44,573 bases of DNA from an uncultured bacterium (lineage in GTDB: Bacteria; Bacteroidota; Bacteroidia; Bacteroidales; Bacteroidaceae). The position numbers and the translations under genes were made by a program. The notes under the pieces are model-generated. The model did not search any database. It saw nothing but the letters and a program-made list of their open reading frames with translations, and was not told the DNA's origin. Location: the NCBI GenBank assembly GCA_905214795.1, contig CAJMNM010000023.1, forward strand, positions 1 through 44,573. The letters run 5' to 3'. The first letter of the stretch is position 1. Every line of letters begins with the position of its first letter. Of this stretch, positions 35,801-43,967 are shown piece by piece.

Positions 35801-36681
35801 TTACGTTTGAGACGCGTGACAGAATATTGTATAATGGCAGAGATTCTGTACGTGGAGGGTGTTTTAATATGGAATTCCCCGTACCACTGGATATTAAATA
35901 TTCCGGTGAATCCGGAAGAATGGTATTTTATGCCGTGTCGGACGATTTGTTGAAAGAGGCAAATGGATATACAGAACAGTTTGTTGTAGGAGGGACTAGT
36001 GAGGAATTGATGACAGATACCATAGGTCCGGCTATTGAAGCTTATTTAAATAGAGAGGATTTTACAAATGGGCTGACTGTAAACTCGTCACCTTATTTTG
36101 TTGCTCGTCTGGAAGATGAGAGCGGCATAAATACGACGTCTAACGGAATAGGACATGATTTGGAATTAATGATAGACAATGACCCTAATCAGACTTATAT
36201 ATTAAATAGTTATTATGTGAATGATTTTGGTGATTATAGTAGGGGAATGGTTGCATATTCAATACCAGAACTTTCGGACGGTCCGCATACACTTCGTTTC
36301 AGAGCTTGGGATGGAATGAATAATTCTTCTTCTGTCACATTGGATTTTAATGTCAGCAAATCAATAGCTCCCCAACTTATTGATGTAGCATGTACGCAAA
36401 ATCCGGCTAAGACTCAAACGACATTTGTGGTGCATCATGATCGTCCCGGTACACCGGCTAATGTGAAGATTGAAGTTATGGATTATGCAGGAAGGATTGT
36501 ATGGACGCATTCTGAGACTGTAACAAGCTCTGATGGAGTTAGTAATGTGACATGGGATTTAACGTCGTCATCCGGTATGCCACTTCAGACAGGAGTCTAT
36601 TTGTATCGTGCTACAGCTTCAACCGCAGATAGTAAGTCGGCAAGTCGTGCTAATAAAATAATTATCTTGCGCAATAAATAA
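32893..36681 (+). CDS. porU: Type IX secretion system sortase PorU
   Basis: The 1262-residue protein has a signal peptide (IIFFLLLCVCKVTSYAE, about residues 7-25), a beta-rich N-terminal region, and a gingipain-type C25 peptidase domain at about residues 500-860. The catalytic His762 lies in NYTGHGNP and Cys795 in SAGCDF. Ig-like domains follow, and the last ~90 residues (SSGMPLQTGVYLYRATA to the end) form a FlgD/Por-tail-like domain. PorU cuts the C-terminal signal from Type IX cargo at the cell surface and attaches the product to lipopolysaccharide. porV follows directly. The core PorK-N genes are not in this window. Confidence 0.9.
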   Translation: MIRMKVWKIIFFLLLCVCKVTSYAESFTYIDWNVLKIDSVLKSYHEVIPLTDDYASYNYQVFIEYPEYVRLTIDETRFLSDQIDSLPASPVVHTNVGISRRKGYLDVSFLPIVYRDGCFQKMLSFKMRIERTPKPSVRRIVRTSASGVTRYAANSVLASGRWVKISVTSDGVYRMTPDFLKRIGFSDPSRVKLYGYGGHVQDEVIDADNDFDDLEEVPLYRDEKGLLFYANGLIKWTDLEYNSQASGYEMGHRINNYARQACYFLTEGDGPAVIQQIDNSHLEPEYHTSYYYDASLYKKEEFAWYQAGRNLYENYNYANGNSRTYSLPIYNPHNNSAVLTVSFTAASSSASTVTPHVNGETLTPVTMNGLPQYTRATTGKRSYLIENISGNTLDVTLNTTSGVDARLDYLKLTYLRKFVMSESWLPVGDEHSGVVEFAVDVQNRGRVALWRLGRRGKALVEILPVEKSGNNWNYIVDNQSQDRYVAVDLDADYPSPVYMEDVVNQNLHASPQVDLVIIVPKSGKFLTQAERLAEAHERINGLRTLVVRADQVYNEFSSGTPDVTAYRRFMKMFYDRAETENDMPRYLLLFGDGRWDNRMYTSVLKSKSPDDYLLCYESENSVSETNSYVMEDYLGLLDDGEGGSLLSEKIDLGIGRFPVLTETEAKNMVDKTIDYMENKNAGSWRNVVCVLGDDGDNNLHLGMAEKVAAQVEEEHPEMQVNRIYWDTYKMVSTSTHISYPGAKTDIDRQMEEGCLMMNYTGHGNPRTFSDEYVLQLTDFEKYSSPRVPVWVSAGCDFAPFDMEEDCIGKTAVCQPIGSALAFYGTARTTYAPQNSSMNGYFTGFVLGCDEDGRRYTLGDAVRLSKVNLVTAGGSTDYTVNKFHYVLLGDPAVKLGVPEYKIVVDSINGKILDTDVLQEFKAGSLVRVAGHVETMAGERFPAFQGTVNITAYDSKSVVTCLNNYGDATEPFTFETRDRILYNGRDSVRGGCFNMEFPVPLDIKYSGESGRMVFYAVSDDLLKEANGYTEQFVVGGTSEELMTDTIGPAIEAYLNREDFTNGLTVNSSPYFVARLEDESGINTTSNGIGHDLELMIDNDPNQTYILNSYYVNDFGDYSRGMVAYSIPELSDGPHTLRFRAWDGMNNSSSVTLDFNVSKSIAPQLIDVACTQNPAKTQTTFVVHHDRPGTPANVKIEVMDYAGRIVWTHSETVTSSDGVSNVTWDLTSSSGMPLQTGVYLYRATASTADSKSASRANKIIILRNK

Positions 36682-36712
36682 ACGCGTGATGCGTTTTAAA
36701 ATCATGTATAAA

Positions 36713-37903
36713 ATGAATTTGAGACTAATGAAAAGATATTTATTATTCTGTATAGTATTTTTGTGCACAACTGGGGGTGTGTTGCATGCTCAAGACAAAA
36801 AGAATATGTTTAATGCTGAACAGTATAGTGTGCCGGCATTGATTATTGCACCGGATGCACGTGGCGGCTCTATGGGTGATATTGGTGCTGCAACAGAGGC
36901 TGATGCCAATTCGCAATATTGGAATCCGGCAAAATATCCGTTTTGTATTGGTCGTGCAGGAGTTGCTGTCAACTATACACCTTGGTTACGTAAGATTGTA
37001 AATGATATTAATTTGGCTTATGTAAGTGGTTTCTATCGTATTGGTGATTATCAAGCAGTAAGTGCTTCGTTGAATTATTTTTCAATGGGTGAGGTTTACA
37101 CATCATACCAAGGTGATGACAATATGACAATCAGTCCATATGAAATGTCTATCGATGTGGCTTATTCACGTATGTTGAGTGAGAATTTCTCGGCAGCTGT
37201 TGCTTTGCGTTTTATTTATTCGGATATTACTTATGATTATTCGGATGATTCTTCCCCAGGAAAGGCTTTTGCGGCAGATATTGCTCTTTATTGGAATAAA
37301 TATTTTATTGCAGGAAGTAGAGAGTGTAATTTTGCGCTAGGACTGAATCTAAGCAATATAGGTAGTAAAATTTCTTATGGAGGAGATGATAATTCTGAAT
37401 TTATACCGACAAACATGCGTTTGGGTATGAATTTATTGGTACCGTTTAATGAATATAACAAACTGTCAATAGCAGCAGAAGCCAATAAGTTATTATTGCC
37501 AACTTATCCGAAACAACGGGATGGTGAGACTGATGTGGATTATACAGATCGAGTACAGCGAGAGTATTATGATATTTCGCCTATTACAGGTATATTTAAA
37601 AGTTTTAGCGATGCACCGAACGGATTTAAGGAGGAAATGCAGGAAATCCGATGGAGTGTAGGTTTGGAATATACGTATAATGATCGTTTTATGCTGCGCG
37701 GAGGTTATCATCACGAAAGCGAGAATAAAGGGAACCGAAAGTACTTAACTTTTGGTGCAGGTTTTAAGATGAGTGTCTTTTCTTTGGATTGTGGTTATTT
37801 GTTCTCAGTATCACAGAATAACCCGTTGGATCAAACCATGCGTTTTACTTTGGGATTTGATTTGGATGGAATGAAAGATCTTTTTGGCCGTCGTCGCCGT
37901 TAA
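36713..37903 (+). CDS. porV: Type IX secretion system outer-membrane protein PorV
   Basis: The hydrophobic stretch YLLFCIVFLCTTGGVLHAQ is a signal peptide. The mature protein begins with the family block YSVPALIIAPDARGGSMGDIGAATEADANSQYWNPAKYP, and the rest shows the alternating strands of an outer-membrane barrel (FadL-like). PorV holds PorU at the surface and shuttles cargo. The frame is open from 36686, 4 bases after porU; Met codons at 36686, 36713 and 36728 are all possible, and I choose 36713 for its A-rich upstream stretch and fit to the signal peptide. The end FGRRRR is very basic. Confidence 0.9.
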   Translation: MNLRLMKRYLLFCIVFLCTTGGVLHAQDKKNMFNAEQYSVPALIIAPDARGGSMGDIGAATEADANSQYWNPAKYPFCIGRAGVAVNYTPWLRKIVNDINLAYVSGFYRIGDYQAVSASLNYFSMGEVYTSYQGDDNMTISPYEMSIDVAYSRMLSENFSAAVALRFIYSDITYDYSDDSSPGKAFAADIALYWNKYFIAGSRECNFALGLNLSNIGSKISYGGDDNSEFIPTNMRLGMNLLVPFNEYNKLSIAAEANKLLLPTYPKQRDGETDVDYTDRVQREYYDISPITGIFKSFSDAPNGFKEEMQEIRWSVGLEYTYNDRFMLRGGYHHESENKGNRKYLTFGAGFKMSVFSLDCGYLFSVSQNNPLDQTMRFTLGFDLDGMKDLFGRRRR

Positions 37904-37920
37904 TTCAAAATGTAGATTTT

Positions 37921-38400
37921 ATGGGAAAAATAAGAGTCGGATTTGGATTTGATGTTCATCGTCTTGTAGAAGGACGTGAACTGTGGTTGGGCGGTATTAA
38001 GCTAGAACATACAAAGGGGTTATTGGGGCATAGTGATGCGGATGTATTGATACATGCTATTTGTGATGCGTTACTTGGTGCTGCCAATATGCGTGATATT
38101 GGTTATCATTTTCCAGATACGAGTGAAGATTTTCATAATATAGACAGTAAGATTCTGTTACGTAAGACTGTTGATCTTATTGCGACAAAAGGTTATCGGG
38201 TTGGAAATATCGACGCGACGGTTTGTGCGGAACGTCCTAAACTTAAGAGTTGTATTCCGGCTATGCAAGAATGTCTGGCACATGTGATGGATGTTGATCC
38301 GGATGATGTGTCTATTAAAGCAACAACTACTGAAAAACTTGGATTTACAGGACGTGAAGAAGGCATTTCTGCATATGCAACAGTGCTTATTGAATGTTAA
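37921..38400 (+). CDS. ispF: 2-C-methyl-D-erythritol 2,4-cyclodiphosphate synthase
   Basis: It makes the cyclic diphosphate in the MEP isoprenoid pathway. The metal ligands Asp11, His13 (GFDVHRL) and His45 (SDADVLIHAI) are present, and the C-terminal TTTEKLGFTGREEGI is the family signature. The 159-residue length is normal; the active form is a trimer. It lies 17 bases after porV, so it may share its transcript. A weak hairpin (CTGTTAAA/TTTAACAG, 38414-38439) follows the stop. Confidence 0.96.
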   Translation: MGKIRVGFGFDVHRLVEGRELWLGGIKLEHTKGLLGHSDADVLIHAICDALLGAANMRDIGYHFPDTSEDFHNIDSKILLRKTVDLIATKGYRVGNIDATVCAERPKLKSCIPAMQECLAHVMDVDPDDVSIKATTTEKLGFTGREEGISAYATVLIEC

Positions 38401-38413
38401 TACATAGGTGAAA

Positions 38414-38439
38414 CTGTTAAAATAGTGTATATTTAACAG
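38414..38439 (+). terminator. Possible terminator after ispF
   Basis: CTGTTAAA and TTTAACAG form an 8-bp stem with a 10-base loop; an AT-rich stretch with a T-run follows about 14 bases later. The stem is AT-rich, so it is only a candidate. Confidence 0.45.
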
Positions 38440-38650
38440 TAAAATTAAATTTTTTCATATAGATAAATTGTGTATTTAGTACAGTTTATCTATATTTGTT
38501 TGTTCATGATAGCTTTCTTGGTGTGATACAATAACAAGTTTAATGGATGATTATGAGGAGACTTGTTTTGATTAGTATTGAGGCTATTAGCATGAATGTT
38601 AGGCCTATAGACTTTTATTAACCTAATTTTAATATATAAAAACTAATCTC

Positions 38651-41600
38651 ATGAAAAGCCAAAGATTGAAAAATTTTTTGTTGTTAGCTTTGTTTATGAT
38701 GGGAGCAGTAAGTATTTCTGGACAAACTGATGTTACTGATACCTATCTGAAAAATCCGAGTTTTGAGGATAATTTTACGAGTTGGACAAATGATGGGTTG
38801 GCAACTCAAAGTAATACTTCTTTTACGAAGAAAGAAGGTAGTATTTATGTAGAAAAATGGGTGTCAACAGGAAGTCATGTAGGGGATGCTTCTGTAAGTC
38901 AAACAGTAACAACATTGGATAATGGTGTATATAAGCTTACTGTTGCAGCGCAGAATATTCAGCAGAATTCAGCTTCTGTTCAGACCGGTGCTTACATCTT
39001 TGCCGATGATAATGAAGTATCAGTAGGAGCTGCAAATGATTATTCTGTAACATTTACAGTTATTGATGGAGAGGTTACTATTGGTTTTAAATCTGTTGGT
39101 GCGACTGGTAACTGGATTTCTTGTGATAATTTTCGTTTGTATTTAGTTAATCAGGATGTTTCTGCAATCCTTTCAGAACTACAAAATAGGATAGATATAG
39201 CTAAAGGGTTAGTCGGACAGAAAATGCAGACATCTTTGCTTAATCAGTTGAATGTCGCAATTGCTGATGCAGAGAAAGAAGTTGAAGCAGGTACGGGGGG
39301 CAATGTTGTAGCAGTAGCCAAAGCGTTACGTATAGCGATTGATGCATCTGAAATTTCTGTTAAGTCTTATGCAGAACTTCAAGCTGTAATAGATGAAGCA
39401 GAAGAAGCTTATGGGGATGGTGAACAGAATGGTGCAGATAGTTTTAATGAGGCAATTCAAAAGGCAAAATCTACAGTTGAGGCAGAGGAGTCTACATCTG
39501 AGGATTTAGCTTCGGCTGTAGTTGATTTGCAACAGGCTTTGTTAGCTTTCCGAATCTTAAATGCATCAGGAGAAATACCGGAGGTGGTTACGAATTCATT
39601 CATTGCGCGTGGATCTACGATGATGTTTGGACGTAGTACTGTAAAAGTACCGTCAGGAATAAAAATTCTTGAGCAAGGTTTTTGTTGGAGTAGTAATCAG
39701 GAACCCACTGTGTTAGATCACCGTACAACAGAATATCTGGATAATAACGGTCTGATATATGTCATGAGGAATGTTGAACCTTCAACGATATATTATGTAA
39801 GGGCTTACGCTATGACCGAAGGTTATGCCGTAGGGTATGGTGATGTAATAAAGGTTGTAACAATACCGAAAGGAGGTATTACATTTGATTATGATTATGG
39901 TGCGCCGGAAGATGCGAATAAACGTATTATGGATGCTTTGACATCAGCCGTCGGATATTGGAATAATTTAACCAGCATAAAAGGATTAAATATCAGCTGC
40001 CATTATGGTTCGGGAACACCAACTGCTGATTGTAGTTATGGAGGTTGGATGCGAGTTGGTCCTAATGCAAGTTATCAGCGTACGGGTACCATTTTACATG
40101 AAATGTTGCATGCTATGGGTGTCGGAACTCATGGAATTTGGTGGGGAACAGATCTGCGTTCTAATGGAATCTGGTTAGGTGATCGTGTGACACAGGTTTT
40201 GCGTTTTTGGGATAATAATCCGACAGCTGTGTTAATGGGAGATGGTATGCACATGTGGCCGTATGGTATTAATGGCGCCAATGAAGATAATGGTTCGGAG
40301 AGCCTTTATTTGATTAACGGGTTAATCACTCAGGCATTATGTGAGGACGGCTTGCCTCCAACCGGTGGCTTCTGTCTACCTACTTATGTTTTGGATCAGG
40401 AAAATGATAAGAAATATTATATAAAGACAGAATCAGAGGAGTATGGTCGTAATACTGCTTATTTGGTAATAAGTGGAACAACATTGAAGATGCAAGAAAT
40501 GTCTGCAGAAGAAGCTAAAAATAATGATAATGCAGCGTGGTATATAACTTTTGATCCAAATACTTGTTATTATCAGTTACGTAATGTGGCTACAGGACGT
40601 TATATTACTTATTCAAGTTCTACTTTTAAAACAGTAGCAAAAGATGAACCTGCTTCAACAGAGAATTTCCATTTAATGCGTTCACGTGTAGATGCATTGT
40701 CTGATAATAATGGATTCTCAGTAAGAGGATATTGGATTATTCATCCGGAGAATGTGTTGAATCCGACTGCTTGTTTGTCTGCAACCACCCGGAATCGTAT
40801 TAGTAAAGAAACTTTTGATTTGGGTAATACGGCAACAAGTCAGCGTTGGCTCATTCTTGATGCAGATGATTTGGGTAAATTTGAAGATACAGTAATAAAA
40901 GATTTAAAAGATAATGTATCTGGTCTATTGGACGATTATAAAAAGCTTTTAGAGGTTCCGCATACAGAGATTGAGGAAGGAGTGAATCAGGTTTTCTCAG
41001 AAAAAATACAGAATGTAGAGACTCAATTAGGTGAAGATGGAATAAGTGTAGTAGATGTAGAAACAATTTCATCAGATTTGAGAACTTCTGCAATGGATTT
41101 TCTCGGTAAAGTTACGGTGACAGATGAGAAAAATCCTTTTGATTTGACATTTCTGATGGCAGATCCAAGTTTGTCAACTGCAGAAGGGTGGTCAGGAAAA
41201 CCAACTATATCTTTCTCCTGTGCAGAGTATTATGAAGTGGGATATGACTTTAATCAGACGATGGATGATATGCCGGCTGGCTTATATCGTTTTACAGGAC
41301 AAGCTTTTCAACGTCCAGGAAAAGGAACAGATGTTTATAACGCTTATATTAAGGGAACCGATAATGTAAAAGCTTATATTTATGCTGGTGATTCTATAGC
41401 GTTGCTTAAAAATATTGCAGCAGAGGCACAGGATAAAAAGCTTGGTGGTGATGAATATGCAGTTGGAAGTGGATTGAATATTAAATATATGCCAAACAAT
41501 CCAGAGGCTGCGAGTCTGTATTTTGCCAAAGGTCTTTATCAGAATGAGGTTGTTACAGAACTCAGCAGCAGACGTAGTCTGAAAGTTGGAATAAAGTCTT

Positions 41601-41830
41601 CATTGGCTGATAGTTATTGTTGGACGGTATTTGATAATTTCCATTTGTATTATTATGGTGATGCTCAAACAGTAGCTGTTTCTGAAATAAAGAATTCATC
41701 AGAGAATTTGAATGTAGATGTATATACTCTGACGGGAGTGAGATTAAAATCAGGAGTAAAAGTTGAAAATGCTTTAGATGGCTTGTCTAAAGGTATCTAC
41801 ATTGTGAATGGTCAGAAAGTACGTAAATAG
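38651..41830 (+). CDS. Large secreted protein with metzincin-like zinc site and Type IX-like C-terminal tail
   Basis: A signal peptide covers residues 1-25 (FLLLALFMMGAVSISGQ). Next come a carbohydrate-binding-like region (NPSFEDNFTSWTNDG, about 30-170), a helical region with two FIVAR-like units (about 170-300), a fibronectin-like unit, and a putative protease domain with the zinc motif HEMLHAMGVGTH (His483, Glu484, His487, His494). A ricin-like beta-trefoil (about 590-740) follows, then a second binding-like region. The last ~55 residues (VDVYTLTGVRLKSG, GIYIVNGQKVRK) fit a Type IX secretion tail. The third His is one residue further than in classic HExxHxxGxxH. Lying just downstream of porU and porV, it is a good cargo candidate. 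Confidence 0.82.
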   Translation: MKSQRLKNFLLLALFMMGAVSISGQTDVTDTYLKNPSFEDNFTSWTNDGLATQSNTSFTKKEGSIYVEKWVSTGSHVGDASVSQTVTTLDNGVYKLTVAAQNIQQNSASVQTGAYIFADDNEVSVGAANDYSVTFTVIDGEVTIGFKSVGATGNWISCDNFRLYLVNQDVSAILSELQNRIDIAKGLVGQKMQTSLLNQLNVAIADAEKEVEAGTGGNVVAVAKALRIAIDASEISVKSYAELQAVIDEAEEAYGDGEQNGADSFNEAIQKAKSTVEAEESTSEDLASAVVDLQQALLAFRILNASGEIPEVVTNSFIARGSTMMFGRSTVKVPSGIKILEQGFCWSSNQEPTVLDHRTTEYLDNNGLIYVMRNVEPSTIYYVRAYAMTEGYAVGYGDVIKVVTIPKGGITFDYDYGAPEDANKRIMDALTSAVGYWNNLTSIKGLNISCHYGSGTPTADCSYGGWMRVGPNASYQRTGTILHEMLHAMGVGTHGIWWGTDLRSNGIWLGDRVTQVLRFWDNNPTAVLMGDGMHMWPYGINGANEDNGSESLYLINGLITQALCEDGLPPTGGFCLPTYVLDQENDKKYYIKTESEEYGRNTAYLVISGTTLKMQEMSAEEAKNNDNAAWYITFDPNTCYYQLRNVATGRYITYSSSTFKTVAKDEPASTENFHLMRSRVDALSDNNGFSVRGYWIIHPENVLNPTACLSATTRNRISKETFDLGNTATSQRWLILDADDLGKFEDTVIKDLKDNVSGLLDDYKKLLEVPHTEIEEGVNQVFSEKIQNVETQLGEDGISVVDVETISSDLRTSAMDFLGKVTVTDEKNPFDLTFLMADPSLSTAEGWSGKPTISFSCAEYYEVGYDFNQTMDDMPAGLYRFTGQAFQRPGKGTDVYNAYIKGTDNVKAYIYAGDSIALLKNIAAEAQDKKLGGDEYAVGSGLNIKYMPNNPEAASLYFAKGLYQNEVVTELSSRRSLKVGIKSSLADSYCWTVFDNFHLYYYGDAQTVAVSEIKNSSENLNVDVYTLTGVRLKSGVKVENALDGLSKGIYIVNGQKVRK

Positions 41831-41866
41831 AAATAAGAATAAAATATAACGGATTAATCTGATAAT

Positions 41867-41904
41867 GGGGATAGCTGATGATAATAAGCTATCCCCTATT
41901 TTTT
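41867..41904 (+). terminator. Terminator after the large secreted protein gene
   Basis: GGGGATAGCT and AGCTATCCCC form a perfect 10-bp stem with a 10-base loop, followed by TATTTTTT. Confidence 0.85.
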
Positions 41905-42041
41905 ATTATGATTTATATCATAAATATGGAATGCTTATAGGACTTTAATTAAAGTACAGAGATTTGAATTTGAGATTCTTTTTTATAATTACGATATGCT
42001 ACATAATCAATTTAAATATGATTTTGAGGAGCTTATAACTA

Positions 42042-42076
42042 AAAAAGCCTCAGTTGTTTGGCAACCGAGGCTTTTT
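42042..42076 (-). terminator. Terminator after metY
   Basis: GCCTC/GAGGC with an inner GTTG/CAAC stem lies between an A-run and a T-run. It lies about 20 bases after the metY stop and can act in both directions; the T-run on the minus strand is the longer one. Confidence 0.8.
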
Positions 42077-42097
42077 CTAATTATTTTGTTATGAGGT

Positions 42098-43384
42098 TTA
42101 TTTTGTTGCATCAAGTGCTTGTTTAATATCGTCAATAATATCATTGACATCTTCAATACCCACAGACAAGCGGATCAAGTCAGGAGCAATACCGGCTTCA
42201 CGTAATTGTTCATCTGAGAGTTGACGATGAGTATGGCTTGCAGGGTGTAAAACACAAGTCCTGGCATCTGCTACATGTGTAACGATACAAATCATTTTCA
42301 GATGGTCCATGAAACGTATGGCATCTTCTTTGGTTCCTTTTAATCCAAAAGCAATAACACCGCAAGAACCATTTGGCAAGTATTTTTGTCCTAATTCATA
42401 ATACTTGTTACTTTTAAGTCCGCAATAGTTAACCCACGCTACGCGCTCGTCTTTTTCGAGGAACTCTGCTACTGTTTGTGCGTTGTAACAGTGACGAGGA
42501 ACACGTAAATGAAGCGTTTCTAAGCCAAGATTAAGTAGAAAGGCATTTTGGGGACTTTGAATGGAACCTAGGTCTCTCATCAATTGAGCTGTTGCTTTGG
42601 TGATATATGCCATTTTACCGAATGCAGTGGTGTAGGTTAGTCCGTGATAACTTTCGTCCGGTTCACATAATCCTGGGAATTTCTCAGCATGTGCACTCCA
42701 ATCAAAATTACCACTATCAACAATAGCACCTCCAACAGCTGTTGCATGTCCGTCCATATATTTTGTTGTGGAGTGTGTTACGATGTCAGCTCCCCATTCA
42801 AAAGGTCGGCAATTAATAGGTGTTGCGAATGTATTGTCAATAATAAGAGGAACGCCATGTTTGTGGGCCATTTTAGCAAAACGTTCGATATCAAATACGT
42901 GGCAGCCTGGATTGGATATTGTTTCTCCAAAGAAACATTTTGTATTAGGGCGAAAGGCGGCTTCAATACGTTCATCGTCCCATTCGGGATCGATAAATGT
43001 ACATTCTATACCAAGTTTTTTCATTGTGACACCGAACAGATTGTAAGTGCCTCCGTAAATGGTGTTTGAGGTAATGAAATGGTCGCCAGCTTGACAGATA
43101 TTGAAAACAGCGTAAAAGTTTGCAGCCTGTCCAGATGAAGTAAGCATAGCTCCAACTCCGCCTTCAAGCTGAGCTATTTTTGAGGCTACTGCGTCATTTG
43201 TTGGGTTTTGTAGGCGGGTATAAAAATAGCCTGTAGCTTCGAGGTCGAAAAGGCGGGCCATTTGTTCACTATCATCATATTTAAAGGTCGTGCTTTGATA
43301 AATAGGTAAAACGCGTGGCTCTCCATTTTTAGGAGTCCAGCCAGCTTGTACACAAAGAGAGCCTGGTTTCAATTTCTTTTCCAT
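42098..43384 (-). CDS. metY: O-acetylhomoserine sulfhydrylase (PLP-dependent)
   Basis: The enzyme joins O-acetylhomoserine and sulfide to homocysteine in methionine synthesis. The Cys/Met metabolism PLP fold is clear: TGYFYTRLQNPTNDAV near the N-terminus, and Lys208 in HSTTKYMDGH, which holds the cofactor. The extended C-terminal part (FGLKGTKEDAIRFMDHL, then VADARTCVLHPASHTHRQL) and 428 residues separate it from the shorter MetB/MetC group. It starts 6 bases after the rlpA stop, so both are probably on one transcript. Confidence 0.93.
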   Translation of the reverse strand: MEKKLKPGSLCVQAGWTPKNGEPRVLPIYQSTTFKYDDSEQMARLFDLEATGYFYTRLQNPTNDAVASKIAQLEGGVGAMLTSSGQAANFYAVFNICQAGDHFITSNTIYGGTYNLFGVTMKKLGIECTFIDPEWDDERIEAAFRPNTKCFFGETISNPGCHVFDIERFAKMAHKHGVPLIIDNTFATPINCRPFEWGADIVTHSTTKYMDGHATAVGGAIVDSGNFDWSAHAEKFPGLCEPDESYHGLTYTTAFGKMAYITKATAQLMRDLGSIQSPQNAFLLNLGLETLHLRVPRHCYNAQTVAEFLEKDERVAWVNYCGLKSNKYYELGQKYLPNGSCGVIAFGLKGTKEDAIRFMDHLKMICIVTHVADARTCVLHPASHTHRQLSDEQLREAGIAPDLIRLSVGIEDVNDIIDDIKQALDATK

Positions 43385-43390
43385 TGTCTA

Positions 43391-43918
43391 TTAGTCTTTT
43401 TTCTTGTTTATTTTCAATCGTTTTATTTTGTTTTTAGTTGGTTTCTTGTTCTCTAGATCTTTTTGTTGCCATACAACTTCAGGGTAAGTGGCAATATCTT
43501 GATATTCTAAATGCAATTCTGGAATTTCTTCTTTGTCATTTGAGCGGAATGGTATTCTAATAGGATGTATGGGGGTAATTTCTACTTGACAAAATCCTTG
43601 TCTTATAAATCCGAGTTCTTTTGCAGCAGCCTTTGATAAGTCAATAATATAACGACGTGAATATGGTCCTCTATCTGTTACTTTTACAATAACTTCTTTA
43701 TTGTTTATGGGATTACGAACTTTAAGCAATGTTCCAAGTGGGTAATTTAAATGTGCGCACGTCATACTGTCACGGTGATATACTTCTCCGTTACTCATGG
43801 TACGTCCATGCAATTTATCAGAATAGTAGGATGCTTTTCCTTTAATATGATCTTGCGCGTGTAACAGTATGCACATTGATAGACAAAGAAATCCTGTCAA
43901 AAGTAGTCTGTATTGCAT
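43391..43918 (-). CDS. rlpA: RlpA-like double-psi beta-barrel protein
   Basis: A signal peptide (LLLTGFLCLSMCILLHAQ, about residues 4-21) sends it across the inner membrane. Residues about 25-120 fit the RlpA barrel: GKASYYSDKLHGRTMSNGE, then MTCAHLNYPLGT and the core VKVTDRGPYSRRYIIDLSKAAAKEL. RlpA-like proteins bind or cleave peptidoglycan strands at the septum. There is no SPOR domain; the tail (about 125-175) is basic and rich in Lys. A -7-like TATTTTTG lies about 40 bases upstream (43960-43967). It leads a unit with metY. Confidence 0.88.
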   Translation of the reverse strand: MQYRLLLTGFLCLSMCILLHAQDHIKGKASYYSDKLHGRTMSNGEVYHRDSMTCAHLNYPLGTLLKVRNPINNKEVIVKVTDRGPYSRRYIIDLSKAAAKELGFIRQGFCQVEITPIHPIRIPFRSNDKEEIPELHLEYQDIATYPEVVWQQKDLENKKPTKNKIKRLKINKKKD

Positions 43919-43959
43919 ATTTTCTCTCTTGTATAGTTTAAAGTCTCTTATTGTTAAAG

Positions 43960-43967
43960 CAAAAATA
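43960..43967 (-). promoter_or_regulatory. Likely promoter -7 element for rlpA-metY
   Basis: TATTTTTG on the minus strand fits TAnnTTTG. It lies about 42 bases before the rlpA start; a T-rich stretch stands near the -33 place. Confidence 0.45.
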
